From positions 150,533,663 through 150,597,662 of the forward strand of contig NC_030680.2 of assembly GCF_000004195.4 (NCBI RefSeq): 64,000 nt of DNA, in the 5' to 3' direction. This DNA comes from Xenopus tropicalis. Its lineage: Eukaryota > Chordata > Amphibia > Anura > Pipidae. Shown here one piece after another: positions 11,652 through 25,560 of the stretch; the stretch's first letter is position 1; every line of letters starts with the position of its first letter. The translations under genes and the position numbers were made by a program. The notes beneath the pieces were generated by a model. That model saw only the letters and a program-made list of their open reading frames with translations, did no database searches and was not told where the DNA came from.

Positions 11652-12112
11652 TATATAACTCCTATACATATATATATCACTATATAACTCCTATACATAT
11701 ATATATATATATCACTATATAACTCCTATACATATATATATCACTATATAACTCCTATACATATATATCACTATATAACTCCTATACATATATATATATC
11801 ACTATATAACTCCTATACATATATATATATATATATCACTATATAACTCCTATACATATATATACATATATATATCACTATATAACTCCTATACATATAT
11901 ATATCACTATATAACTCCTATACATATATATATATCACTATATAACTCCTATACATATATATCACTATATAACTCCTATACATATATATATATATATATA
12001 TATATCACTATATAACTCCTATACATATATATATCACTATATAACTCCTATACATATATATATATATATATCACTATATAACTCCTATACATATATATCA
12101 CTATATAACTCC
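10870..12112 (+). repeat. AT-rich minisatellite (about 29-bp unit)
   Basis: The core is ATATCACTATATAACTCCTA followed by a TACATATATAT run of variable length. There are about 40 copies, and individual (TA)n stretches reach about 30 bp. The tract is extremely A+T-rich. Confidence 0.93.
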
Positions 12113-12384
12113 TACAAACACACACATATAACTTCTATACTGATATCTATATACTATAGCTTTATAACTCCTATACATACAGTATATCACTATATAAAAT
12201 ACTAGACACAGGGATCTATGATACAGAAACACATTGTACAGAAAACTTAGAAATACAGGAAACCCATTTCAAATGAGTTCTATTTAAACAAACAATACTT
12301 CATTCTCTCTATCTCTAATAATAATAATAACAGCACCTTGTTCTTGATATGATCTTTAACCCGTTAGGTTTGTTATTGTTTATA

Positions 12385-14149
12385 TAACAGGTATGACAGG
12401 TATGTCAGACAATAAGTATGAGATATATATATATATATAACAGGTATGTGAGACAGTAAGTATGAGATATATATATATATATAACAGGTATGCGAGACAG
12501 TAAGTATGAGATATATATATAGAAGGTATGTGAGACAGTAAGTATGAGATATATATATATATGTAACAGGTATGTGAGACAGTAAGTATGAGATATATAT
12601 ATAGAAGGTATGTGAGACAGTAAGTATGAGATATATATATATAACAGGTATGTGAGACAGTAAGTATGAGATATATATATATATAACAGGTATGTGAGAC
12701 AGTAAGTATGAGATATATATATATAACAGGTATGTGAGACAGTAAGTATGAGATATATATATATAACAGGTATGTGAGACAGTAAGTATGAGATATATAT
12801 ATATATATATATATATAACAGGTATGTGAGACAGTAAGTATGAGATATATATATATATATAACAGGTATGTGAGACAGTAAGTATGAGATATATATATAT
12901 ATATAACAGGTATGTGAGACAGTAAGTATGAGATATATATATATATATAACAGGTATGTGAGACAGTAAGTATGAGATATATATATATATAACAGGTATG
13001 TGAGACAGTAAGTATGAGATATATATATATATATAACAGGTATGTGAGACAGTAAGTATGAGATATATATATATATATAACAGGTATGTGAGACAGTAAG
13101 TATGAGATATATATATATATATATATATAACAGGTATGTGAGACAGTAAGTATGAGATATATATATATATATATATATAACAGGTATGTGAGACAGTAAG
13201 TATGAGATATATATATATATATAACAGGTATGTGAGACAGTAAGTATGAATATATAACAGGTATGTGAGACAGTAAGTATGAGATATATATATATAACAG
13301 GTATGTGAGACAGTAAGTATGAGATATATATATATATATATATAACAGGTATGTGAGACAGTAAGTATGAGATATATATATATATATAACAGGTATGTGA
13401 GACAGTAAGTATGAATATATAACAGGTATGTGAGACAGTAAGTATGAGATATATATATATATATAACAGGTATGTGAGACAGTAAGTATGAGATATATAT
13501 ATATATATAACAGGTATGTGAGACAGTAAGTATGAGATATATATATATATATATAACAGGTATGTGAGACAGTAAGTATGAGATATATATATATATAACA
13601 GGTATGTGAGACAGTAAGTATGAGATATATATATATATATAACAGGTATGTGAGACAGTAAGTATGAGATATATATATATATATATATATATAACAGGTA
13701 TGTGAGACAGTAAGTATGAGATATATATATATAACAGGTATGTGAGACAGTAAGTATGAGATATATATATATATATATATAACAGGTATGTGAGACAGTA
13801 AGTATGAGATATATATATATATATAACAGGTATGTGAGACAGTAAGTATGAGATATATATATATAACAGGTATGTGAGACAGTAAGTATGAGATATATAT
13901 ATATAACAGGTATGTGAGACAGTAAGTATGAGATATATATATATATATAACAGGTATGTGAGACAGTAAGTATGAGATATATATATATATATATATATAT
14001 AACAGGTATGTGAGACAGTAAGTATGAGATATATATATATAACAGGTATGTGAGACAGTAAGTATGAGATATATATATATATATAACAGGTATGTGAGAC
14101 AGTAAGTATGAGATATATATATATAACAGGTATGTGAGACAGTAAGTAT

Positions 14150-14186
<37 letters not shown>

Positions 14187-14505
14187 CAGGTATGTGAGAC
14201 AGTAAGTATGAGATATATATATATATATAACAGGTATGTGAGACAGTAAGTATGAGATATATATATATATAGAAGGTATGTGAGACAGTAAGTATGAGAT
14301 ATATATATATATATATAACAGGTATGTGAGACAGTAAGTATGAGATATATATATATAACAGGTATGTGAGACAGTAAGTATGAGATATATATATATATAT
14401 AACAGGTATGTGAGACAGTAAGTATGAGATATATATATATATAACAGGTATGTGAGACAGTAAGTATGAGATATATATATATATAGAAGGTATGTGAGAC
14501 AGACA
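12385..14505 (+). repeat. Minisatellite with variable (AT)n spacer, about 48 copies
   Basis: The core CAGGTATGTGAGACAGTAAG plus TATGAG is followed by an AT run of 8-30 bases ending in TAACAGG. A few copies have AGAAGG in place of AACAGG. The minus strand stays open for 745 codons only because the core has no stops in one frame. The flank 14505-14560 has GACAGACAGACAGAGAGAG. The sequence 14560-14810 is single-copy with no exon. Confidence 0.93.
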
Positions 14506-14814
14506 GGGAAGGGACAGACAGACAGAGAGAGAGAAACCTACGCTGTAGCAGTGCACATAGGAGAGAAAGCAGTCGAGTCCCGCCGCCACCCCCGGGCCCC
14601 TCTCCTCCATGGACCCAGTCAGAGGCGCAGCTGCCGGCGAGTGTCTGTCTCTGCCCCCCCAGCCCTGCGCTGCCTAATTATATAGCAACTGAGTGACAAA
14701 TTAACCTCAGGCAACTGACGAGGAGCTTTCAGCTCTGGAAATAAATTCTCTCTATAGGGCCCAATGATTGTGTCCCTGCAGTAGCAGTGCGAGTACTGAG
14801 CCTCACTTACTGGC

Positions 14815-17322
14815 CCTGCCCTATGTACCATCAACTGCCCCGCCCTATGTACCATCAACTGCCCCGCCCTATGTACCATCAACTGCCCCGCCCTATGTAC
14901 CATCAACTGCACCTGCCCCGCCCTATGTACCATCAACTGCCCCGCCCTATGTACCATCAACTGCCCCGCCCTATGTACAATCAACTGCCCCGCCCTATGT
15001 ACCATCAACTGCACCTGCCCCGCCCTATGTACCATCAACTGCCCCGCCCTATGTACCATCAACTGCCCCGCCCTATGTACCATCAACTGCACCTGCCCCG
15101 CCCTATGTACCATCAACTGCCCCGCCCTATGCACCATCAACTGCACCTGCCCCACCTTATGTACCATCAACTGCCCCGCCCTATGTACCATCAACTGCAC
15201 CTGCCCCGCCCTATGTACCATGAACTGCCCCGCCCTATGTACCATGAACTACACCTGCCCCGCCCTATGTACCATCAACTGCACCTGCCCCGCCCTATGT
15301 ACCATGAACTGCCCCGCCCTATGTACCATGAACTACACCTGCCCCGCCCTATGTACCATCAACTGCACCTGCCCCGTCCTATGTACCATAAACTGCCCCG
15401 CCCTATGTACCATGAACTACACCTGCCCCGTCCTATGTACCATAAACTGCACCTGCCCCGTCCTATGTACCATAAACTGCACCTGCCCCGCCCTATGTAC
15501 CATGAACTGCACCTGCCCCGCCCTATGTACCATGACCTACACCTGCCTTGCCCTATGTACCATGAACTGCACCTGCCCCGCCCTATGTACCATGAGCTGC
15601 ACCTGCCCCGCCCTATGTACCATGAACTGCACCTGCCCCGCCCTATGTACCATGAACTGCACCTGCCCCGTCCTATGTACCATGAACTGCACCTGCCCCG
15701 CCCTATGTACCATGAGCTGCACCTGCCCCGCCCTATGTACCATGAGCTGCACCTGCCCCGCCCTATGTACCATGAACTGCACCTGCCCCGCCCTATGTAC
15801 CATGAACTGCACCTGCCCCGCCCTATGTACCATGAACTGCACCTGCCCCGCCCTATGTACCATGAGCTGCACCTGCCCCGCCCTATGTACCATGAGCTGC
15901 ACCTGCCCCGCCCTATGTACCATGAACTGCACCTGCCCCACCTTATGTACCATAAACTGCACCGCCCTATGTACCATCAACTGCCCCGCCCTATGTACCA
16001 TCAACTGCACCTGCCCCACCTTATGTACCATCAACTGCCCGCCCTATGTACCATCAACTGCACCTGCCCCACCTTATGTACCATCAACTGCCCCGCCCTA
16101 TGTACCATCAACTGCACCTGCCCCGCCCTATGTACCATGAACTGCCCCGCCCTATGTACCATGAACTACACCTGCCTTGCCCTATGTACCATGAACTGCC
16201 CCGCCCTATGTACCATGAACTACACCTGCCTTGCCCTATGTACCATCAACTGCACCTGCCCCACCTTATGTACCATAAACTGCCCCGCCCTATGTACCAT
16301 CAACTGCCCCGTCCTATGTACCATGAACTGCACCTGTCCCGCCCTATGTACCATGAACTGCCCCGCCCTATGTACCATGAACTGCACCTGCCCCGTCCTA
16401 TGTACCATAAACTGCACCTGCCCCGCCCTATGTTCCATGAACTGCACCTGCCCCGTCCTATGTACCATGAACTGCACCTGCCCCGCCCTATGTACCATGA
16501 ACTGCACCTGCCTTGCCCTATGTACCATGAACTGCACCTACCCCCCCCTATGTACCATGAGCTGCACCTGCCCCGCCCTATGTACCATGAGCTACACCTG
16601 CCCCGCCCTATGTACCATGAGCAACACCTGCCCCGCCCTATGTACCATGAGCTACACCTGCCCCGCCCTATGTACCATGAGCAACACCTGCCCGCCCTAT
16701 GTACCATGAGCTACACCTGCCCCGCCCTATGTACCATGAGCTACACCTGCCCCGCCCTATGTACCATGAGCTGCACCTGCCCCGCCCTATGTACCATGAG
16801 CTACACCTGCCCCGCCCTATGTACCATGAGCAACACCTGCCTTGCCCTATGTACCATGAGCTACACCTGCCCCGCCCTATGTACCATGAGCTACACCTGC
16901 CCCGCCCTATGTACCATGAGCTACACCTGCCCCGCCCTATGTACCATGAGCTACACCTGCCCCGCCCTATGTACCATGAGCTACACCTGCCCCGCCCTAT
17001 GTACCATGAGCTACACCTGCCCCGCCCTATGTACCATGAGCTACACCTGCCTTGCCCTATGTACCATGAGCTACACCTGCCTTGCCCTATGTACCATGAG
17101 CTACACCTGCCTTGCCCTATGTACCATGAGCTACACCTGCCTTGCCCTATGTACCATGAGCTACACCTGCCTTGCCCTATGTACCATGAGCTACACCTGC
17201 CTTGCCCTATGTACCATGAGCTACACCTGCCCCGCAATATGTACCATGAGCAACACCTGCCTTGCCCTATGTACCATGAGCTACACCTGCCCCGCCCTAT
17301 GTACCATGAGCTACACCTGCCC
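14815..17322 (+). repeat. Minisatellite of 24- and 30-bp units, about 88 copies
   Basis: Core CGCCCTATGTACCAT is followed by CAACTGCCC (24-bp form) or by GAACTGCACCTGCCC (30-bp form); the difference is ACCTGC. The 24-bp form is common at the left, and the right half is almost purely 30-bp. Sub-blocks share variants (CAACTG, then GAACTG, then GAGCTA, then CTTGCC), which shows successive local expansions. Both unit sizes are multiples of three, giving long false ORFs on both strands. Confidence 0.93.
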
Positions 17323-17373
17323 CAGTGCTGCTTGGGAGAAGGCTGCACACTCATATATCCATGTGTACATCCG

Positions 17374-17655
17374 GTTAAACGGGATTAAAGACACTCCCAC
17401 TGTGCCCTCCTACTTTTCCAACATATATAACCCATACTTAATTATAGATGCAAAAAAACTGGCCAATGAGATTGCTGCTTCCCAGCACGATGGCAGCCAA
17501 TTGCTATCTTACATGGGTTAAAGGGGATCAAAACTCCCACTGTGCTCCCCCCTAGTTTTTTAACGTATATAACCTATACTTCATTATAGATGCAGGAGAA
17601 CTCACCTATGAGACTGCTGCTTCCCGGCACTATGGCAGCCAACTGTTATCTTACA
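17374..17655 (+). repeat. Diverged tandem duplication of about 145 bp
   Basis: Two copies share CTCCCACTGTGC, TATAGATGCA, GAGATTGCTGCTTCCC or its variant, and TATCTTACAT. They sit directly beside the 24/30-bp array. No protein is supported. Confidence 0.75.
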
Positions 17656-18160
17656 TAGGGAGATAATTGGGCTATCTCGGCTCTATGGCACTGGAATCAA
17701 AGTTTCTGGGTGCAGGAACACAGAACATGGGGCCCAACTGGCACCGATCAGCTAATTCAGGGATTCTGAATGGAGGGATCTTCTATATCAGCGCTGTCCA
17801 ACTTCTGTGGTACCGAGAGCAGGAGTTTTTCTGGCCTCCATGGTGGAGGGCCGATAATGGAAGCCACTTTTGACCACCCCACTTCAAACCACACCCATGT
17901 TATCACAAGAGGCTTTAAGACCATTCCCACATTAATGGTGGAAACACAGCAAAAACCCAAATGGTTGATGTGGAGATATCACCCTTCATTTATATGTGAA
18001 GGAATAATATTATATCATATTAAGACACATCCTTAAATCCTTATGCCTCCTCCTCCCCTGTGTATAGCACAGCAACCCCCAGCACATAATTACCCACCCT
18101 AGGGACCATTTAATGGCTATTTCAAACTACTAACAAACTCCCAGAACAAACCCCTCCCAG
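17656..18160. other. Intronic stretch without gene
   Basis: Single-copy-looking sequence, including a segment GGTGGAGGGCCGATAATGG. Small open frames (68-88 codons) have no recognisable similarity. Confidence 0.55.
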
Positions 18161-18164
18161 TTGC

Positions 18165-21100
18165 CCTACCCTGCCTGTGTATGCCATACTCTGCCTGCCC
18201 TACCCTGCCTGTGTGTGCAATACTCTGCCTTCCTTATGCTGCCTGTGTGCGCCATACTCTGCCCGCCCTATGCTGCCTGTGTGTGCCATACTCTGCCCAC
18301 CCTATGCTGCCTGTGTGTGCCATACTCTGCCCGCCCTATGCTGCCTGTGTGTGCCATACTCTGCCCGCCCTATGCTGCCTGTGTGTGCCATACTCTGCCT
18401 GCCCTATGCTGCCTGTGTGTGCCATACTCTGCCCGCCCTATGCTGCCTGTGTGTGCCATACTCTGCCCGCCCTATGCTGCCTATGTGTGCCATACTCTGC
18501 CCGCCCTATGCTGCCTGTGTGTGCCATACTCTGCCCGCCCTATGCTGCCTGTGTGTGCCATACTCTGCCTGCCCTATGCTGCCTGTGTGTGCCATACTCT
18601 GCCTGCCCTATGCTGCATGTGTGTGTCATACTCTGCTTGCCCTATGCTGCCTGCGTGTACCATACTCTGCCTGCCCTATGCTGCCTGTGTGTGCTATACT
18701 CTGCCTGCCCTATGCTGCCTGTGTGTGCCATACTCTGCTTGCCCTATGCTGCCTGTGTGTACCATACTCTGCCTGCTCTATGCTGCCTGTGTGTGCCATA
18801 CTCTGCCCGCCCTATGCTGCCTGTGTGTGCCATACTCTGCCCGCCCTATGCTGCCTGTGTGTGCCATACTGCCTGTGTGTACCATACTCTGCCTGCCTGT
18901 GTGTGCCATACTGCCTGTGTGTACCATACTCTGCCTGCCCTATGCTGCCTGTGTGTGTCATACTCTGCCTGCCCTATGCTGCCTGTGTGTGCCATACTCT
19001 GCCTGCCCTATGCTGCCTGTGTGTGCCATACTCTGCCTGCCCTACCCTGCCTGTGTGTACCATACTCTGCCTGCCATATGCTGCCTGTGTGTGCTATACT
19101 CTGCCTGCCCTATGCTGCCTGTGTGTACCATACTCTGCCAGTCCTATGCTGCCTGTGTGTGCCATACTCTGCCTGCCCTATGCTGCCCCTGTGTGCCATA
19201 CTCTGCCTGCCCAATGCTGCCTGTGTGTGTCATACTCTGCCTGCCCTATGCTGCCTGTGTGTGCTATAGTCTGCCCTCCCTATGCTGCCTGCGTGTGCCA
19301 TAGTCTGCCTGCCCTATGCTGCCTGTGTGTGCCATATTCTGCCTTCCCTATGCTGCCTGTGTGTGCCATACTCTGCCTGCCCTATGCTGCCTGTGTGTGC
19401 CATACTCTGCCTTTCCTATGCTGCCTGTGTGCCGTACTCTGCCTTCCCTATGCTGCCTGTGTGTGCCATACTCTGCTTGCCCTATGCTGCCTGTGTGTGC
19501 CATACTCTGCTTGCCCTATGCTGCCTGTGTGTGCCATACTCTGCTTGCCCTATGCTGCCTGTGTGTGCCATACTCTGCTTGCCCTATGCTGCCTGTGTGT
19601 GCCATACTCTGCTTGCCCTGTCTGTGTGTGCCATAATCTGCTTGCCCTATGCTGCCTGTGTGTGCCATACTCTGCCTGCCCTTCCCTGCCTGTGTGTGCC
19701 ATACTCTCCCTGCCCTATGCTGCCTGTGTGTGCCATATTCTGCCTGCCCTATGCTGCCTGTGTGTGCCATACTCTGCCTGCCCTATGCTGCCTGTATGTG
19801 CAATACTTTGCTTGCCCTATGCTGCCTGTGTGCCATACTCTGCTTGCCCTATGATGCCTGTGTGTGCCATACTCTGCTTGCTCTATGCTGCCTATGTGTA
19901 CCATACTCTGCCTGCCCTATGCTGCCTGTGTGTGCCATACTGCGCCTGCCCTATGCTGCCTGTGTGTGCCATACTCTGCCTGCCCTACCCTGCCTGTGTG
20001 TGCCATACTCTCCCTGCCCTACCCTTCCTGTGTGTGCCATACTCTCCCTGCCCTATGCTGCCTGTGTGTGCCATACTCTGCCTTCCTTATGCTGCCTGTG
20101 TGTGCCATACTCTGCCTTCCTTATGCTGCCTGTGTGTGCCATACTCTGCCTGCCCTATGCTGCCTTTTTGTGCCATACTCTGCCTGCCCTATGCTGCCTG
20201 TGTGCGCCATACTCTGCCCGCCCTATGCTGCCTGCGTGTGCCATACTCTGCCCGCACTATGCTGCCTGTGTGTGCCATACTCTTTCCGCCCTATGCTGCC
20301 TGTGTGTGCCATACTCTGCCTGCTCTATGCTGCCTGTGTGTGCCATACTCTGCCTGCCCTACCCTGCCTGTGTGTGCCATACTCTGCCTGCCCTACCCTG
20401 CCTGTGTGTGCCATACTCTCCCTGCCCTATGCTGCCTGTGTGTGCCATACTCTGCTTTCCTTATGCTGCCTGTGTGTGCCATACTCTGCCTTCCTTATGC
20501 TGCCTGTGTGTGCCATACTCTGCCTGCCCTATGCTGCCTGTGTGTGCCATACTCTGGCCGCTCTATACTGCCTGTGTGTGCAATACTCTGCCTGCCCTAT
20601 GCTGCCTGTTTGTGCCATACTCTGCCTGCCCTATGCTGCCTGTGTGTGTCATACTCTGCCTGCCCTATGCTGCCTGTGTGTGCCATACTCTGCCCGCCCT
20701 ATGCTGCCTGTGTGTGCCATACTCTTCCCGCCCTATGCTGCCTGTGTGTGCCATACTCTTCCCGCCCTATGCTGCCTGTGTGTGCCATACTCTGCCTGCC
20801 CTATGCTGCCTGTGTGTGCCATACTCTGCCTGCCCTACCCTGCCTGTGTGTGCCATACTCTGCCTTCCTTATGCTGCCTGTGTGTACCATACTCTGCCTT
20901 CCTTATGCTGCCTGTGTGTGCCATACTCTGCCTGCCCTATGATGCCTGTGTGTGCCATACTCTGCCTGCCCTATGCTGCCTGTGTGTGCCATATTCTGCC
21001 TGCCCTATGCTGCCTGTGTGTGCCATACTCTGCCTGCCCTATGCTGCCTGAGTGTGCCATATTCTGCCTGCCCTATGCTGCCTGTGTGTGCCATACTCTG

Positions 21101-22600
21101 CCCGCCCTATGCTGCCTGTGTGTGCCATACTCTGCCTTCCTTATGCTGCCTGTGTGTACCATACTCTGCCTGCCCTATGCTGCCTCTGTGTGCCATACTC
21201 CGCCTGCCCTATGCTGCCTGTGTGTGCCATACTCTGCCTTCCTTATGCTGCCTGTGTGTGCCATACTCTGCCTGCCCTATGCTGCCTGTGTGTGCCATAC
21301 TCTGGCCGCTCTATACTGCCTGTGTGTGCAATACTCTGCCTGCCCTATGCTGCCTGTTTGTGCCATACTCTGCCCGCCCTATGCTGCCTGTGTGTGCCAT
21401 ACTCTGCCTGCCCTACCCTGCCTGTGTGTGCCATACTCTGCCTTCCTTATGCTGCCTGTGTGTGCCATACTGCCTTCCTTATGCTGCCTGTGTGTGCCAT
21501 ACTCTGCCTGCCCTATGCTGCCTGTGTGTGCCATACTCTGCCTGCCCTATGCTGCCTGTGTGTGCCATACTCTGCCTGCCCTACCCTGCCTGTGTGTGCC
21601 ATACTCTGCCTTCCCTATGCTCTGCCTGTGTGTACCATACTCTGCCTTCCTTATGCTGCCTGTGTGTGCCATACTCTGCTTGCCCTATGCTGCCTGTGTG
21701 TGCCATACTCTGCTTGCCCTATGCTGCCTGTGTGTGCCATACTCTGCCTATGCTGCCTGTGTGTGCCATACTCTGCTTGCCCTATGCTGCCTGTGTGTGC
21801 CATACTCTGCCTGCCCTATGCTGCCTGTGTGTGCCATACTCTGGCCGCTCTATGCTGCCTGTGTGTGCCATACTCTGCCTGCCCTATGCTGCCTGTGTGT
21901 GCCATACTCTGCTTGCCCTATGCTGCCTGTGTGTGCCATACTCTGCTTGCCCTATGCTGCCTGTGTGTGCCATACTCTGCCTATGCTGCCTGTGTGTGCC
22001 ATACTCTGCTTGCCCTATGCTGCCTGTGTGTGCCATACTCTGCTTGCCCTATGCTGCCTGTGTGTGCCATACTCTGCCTGCCCTACCTTGCCTGTGTGTG
22101 CCATACTCTCCCTGCCCTATGCTGCCTGTGTGTGCCATACTCTGCCTTCCTTATGCTGCCTGTGTGTTCTATACTCTGCCTTCCTTATGCTGCCTGTGTG
22201 TGCCATACTCTGCCTGCCTTATGCTGCCTGTGTGTGCCGTACTCTGCCTGCCCTATGCTGCCTGTGTGTGCCATACTCTGCCTGCCCTACCCTGCCTGTC
22301 TGTGCCATACTCTGCCTTCCTTATGCTGCCTGTGTGTACCATACTCTGCCTGCCCTATGCTGCCTCTGTGTGCCATACTCCGCCTGCCCTATGCTGCCTG
22401 TGTGTGCCATACTCTGCCTTCCTTATGCTGCCTGTGTGTGCCATACTCTGCCTTCCTTATGCTGCCTGTGTGTGCCATACTCTGCCTGCCCTATGATGCC
22501 TGTGTGTGCCATACTCTGCCTGCCCTATGCTGCCTGTGTGTGCCATACTCTGCCTGCCCTATGCTGCCTGTGTGTATGGCACACATAGGCAGCATAGGGC
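18165..22600 (+). repeat. 4.4-kb array of a 34-bp unit ending in an inverted copy
   Basis: The unit is CCTATGCTGCCTGTGTGTGC plus CATACTCTGCCTGC, 34 bp, about 130 copies. Common variants are CCTGCC/CCCGCC/CTTGCC/CTTCCT at the end and CCTACCCTGCC for CCTATGCTGCC. Since 34 is not a multiple of three, all three plus frames run open through it (up to 979 codons) with Cys- and Leu-rich repeats. At the right end (22556-22600) the final unit is followed by its inverted copy, forming a 19-bp stem with a 2-nt bulge and 5-nt loop. Confidence 0.95.
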
Positions 22601-23541
<941 letters not shown>

Positions 23542-23699
23542 TCACCCGAGTCAGTCACCGGCAGAACCCTGAGCACTTACAGCACAAAGAGAAGTCATGG
23601 AGGCACTTGGCTCTCACAAAAGGATAAAGGGGCAACTGGCACAGGACACAAACAAGCAAGCAGGGTGGGCTCGTGGCTTCTTGGCATCATCGGAGGTGG

Positions 23700-25560
23700 C
23701 TTCCAATCTGGTTGGTGAGTTTTTAGCAAGCTAGAGTTCTGACTGGTTCTAGATCACACCAGTGTGCATTCTAAGATGGAATTTGAATTTTGGGAAGTTA
23801 GAGCTCTGATTGGCTCCTAGGCATTAGACCAGTGGCGCTTCTATTTTGATTGCAAAGGTTTTACCAAGCTGGAGTTCTGATTGGTTCTAGATCACACCAG
23901 TGTGCATTCTAAGATGGAATTTGAATTTTGGAAAGTTAGAGCTCTGATTGGATAGACATTAGACCAGGAACTCTTCCACTATGGTATCTGAATTTTAGGA
24001 TGCTAGAGTTCTGATTGGCTTCTAGATCACACCAGTGTTTCTTCCATTCTGGTATTTGAATTTTAAGAAGCTTAGAGCTGTGATTGGCTAGACATTACAC
24101 CTGGAAGTCTTTCATTATGGTATCTGAATTTTAGGAAGCTAGAGTTCTGATTGGCTCCTAGGCATTAAACAAGTGGGGCTTCTATTTTGATCAGTGAGTT
24201 TTTACCAAGCTAGAGTTCTGATTGGATCTAGATCACACCAGTGTGCATTCTAAGATGAAATTTGAATTTTGGGAAGTTAGAGCTCTGATTGGCTAGACAT
24301 TTGACCAAGAAGTCTTCCATTATCGTATCTGAATTTTAGTAAGCTCTGATTGGCTCCTAGACATTAGACCTGTGGCACTGCTATTTTGGTCGGTGAGTTT
24401 TTACCAAGCTGGAGTTCTGATTGGCTTCTAGATCACACCAGTGTGCCTTCTAAGATGGAATTTGAAGTTAGAGCTCTGATTGACTAGACATTAGACCAGG
24501 AAGTCCTCCATTAAAGGTTTTACCAAGCTAGAGTTCTGATTGGTTCTAGATCACACCAGTGTGCATTCTAAGATGGAATTTAAATTTTGGGAAGTTAGAG
24601 CTCTGATTGGCTAGATATTAGACCAGGAAGTCTTCCATTATGGTATCTGAATTTTAGGAAGCTCTGATTGGCTCCTAGATCAAACCAGTGTGTATTCCAA
24701 TCTGATATTTAAATTTTAAGAAGCTACAGCTCTGATTGGCTAGACATTAGACCAAGGCATCTTCCATTATGGTATCTGAATTTTAGGGCTTCTACAGTAG
24801 ACAATAGACTAGCATATCTTCCATGTTGGTATTTGAAAACTAGAGTTCTGATTGGTTCTAGATCACACCTGTGCATTCTAAGATGGAATTTGAATTTTGG
24901 GAAGTTAGAGCTCTGTTGGCTAGATATTAGACCAGGAAGTCTTCCATTATGGTATCTGAATTTAATGGCTTCTAGACAATAGACTGGCATGTCTTCCATA
25001 TTGGTATTTGAAAACTAGAGTTCTGATTGGTTCTAGATCACACCAGTGTGCATTCTTAGATGGAATTTAAATTTTGGGAAGTTAGAGCTCTGAATTTTAG
25101 GAAGCTCTGATTGGTTCCTAAATATTAGACCAGTGGCGCTACTAGTTTGATCACAAAGGTTTTACCAAGCTAGAGTTCTGATTGGTAACTACATTTTAGG
25201 AAGCTCCGATTGGCTCCTAGACATTAGACCAGTGGCGGTGCTATTTTGATTGGCGAGTTTTTACCAAGCTAGAGTTCTGATTGGTAACTAAATTTTAGGA
25301 AGCTCCGATTGGCTCCTAGACATTAGACCAGTGGCGGTGCTATTTTGATTGGTGAGTTTTTAGCAAGCTAGAGTTCTGATTGGTTCTAGATCACACCAGT
25401 GTGCATTCTAAGATGGAATTTGAATTTTTGGAAGTTAGAGCTCTGATTGGCTAGATATTAGACCAGGAAGTCTTCCATTATGGTATCTGAATTTTAGGGC
25501 TTCTAGACAACAGACTAGCATGTCTTCCATGTTGGTTTTTGAAAACTAGAGGTCTGATTG
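23700..25560 (+). repeat. Irregular, diverged tandem repeat
   Basis: Modules such as CTAGAGTTCTGATTGG, TAGATCACACCAGTGTGC, TCTAAGATGGAATTTGAATT, AGCTCTGATTGGCTAGACAT and GGTATCTGAATTTTAGG recur in varying order and spacing. Copies differ more than in other arrays, so this is an older or less homogenised repeat with a mosaic higher-order structure. CTGATTGG recurs many times; its reverse complement contains CCAAT. Confidence 0.85.

Noticed and set aside
12373..14610. 745-codon minus-strand frame rich in Tyr and Ile
   Set aside because: Translation of the 44-bp array with (AT)n runs; variation in (AT)n length would shift frame if coding were under selection.
18177..22588. Open frames of 362-979 codons with Cys/Leu-rich repeats on the + strand
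   Set aside because: They are translations of the 34-bp array in all three frames. Openness follows from the unit having no stops, not from selection.
18165..22600. CRISPR-like array (34-bp repeat)
   Set aside because: Units are contiguous with no unique spacers, and the host is a vertebrate. The other arrays likewise lack spacers.
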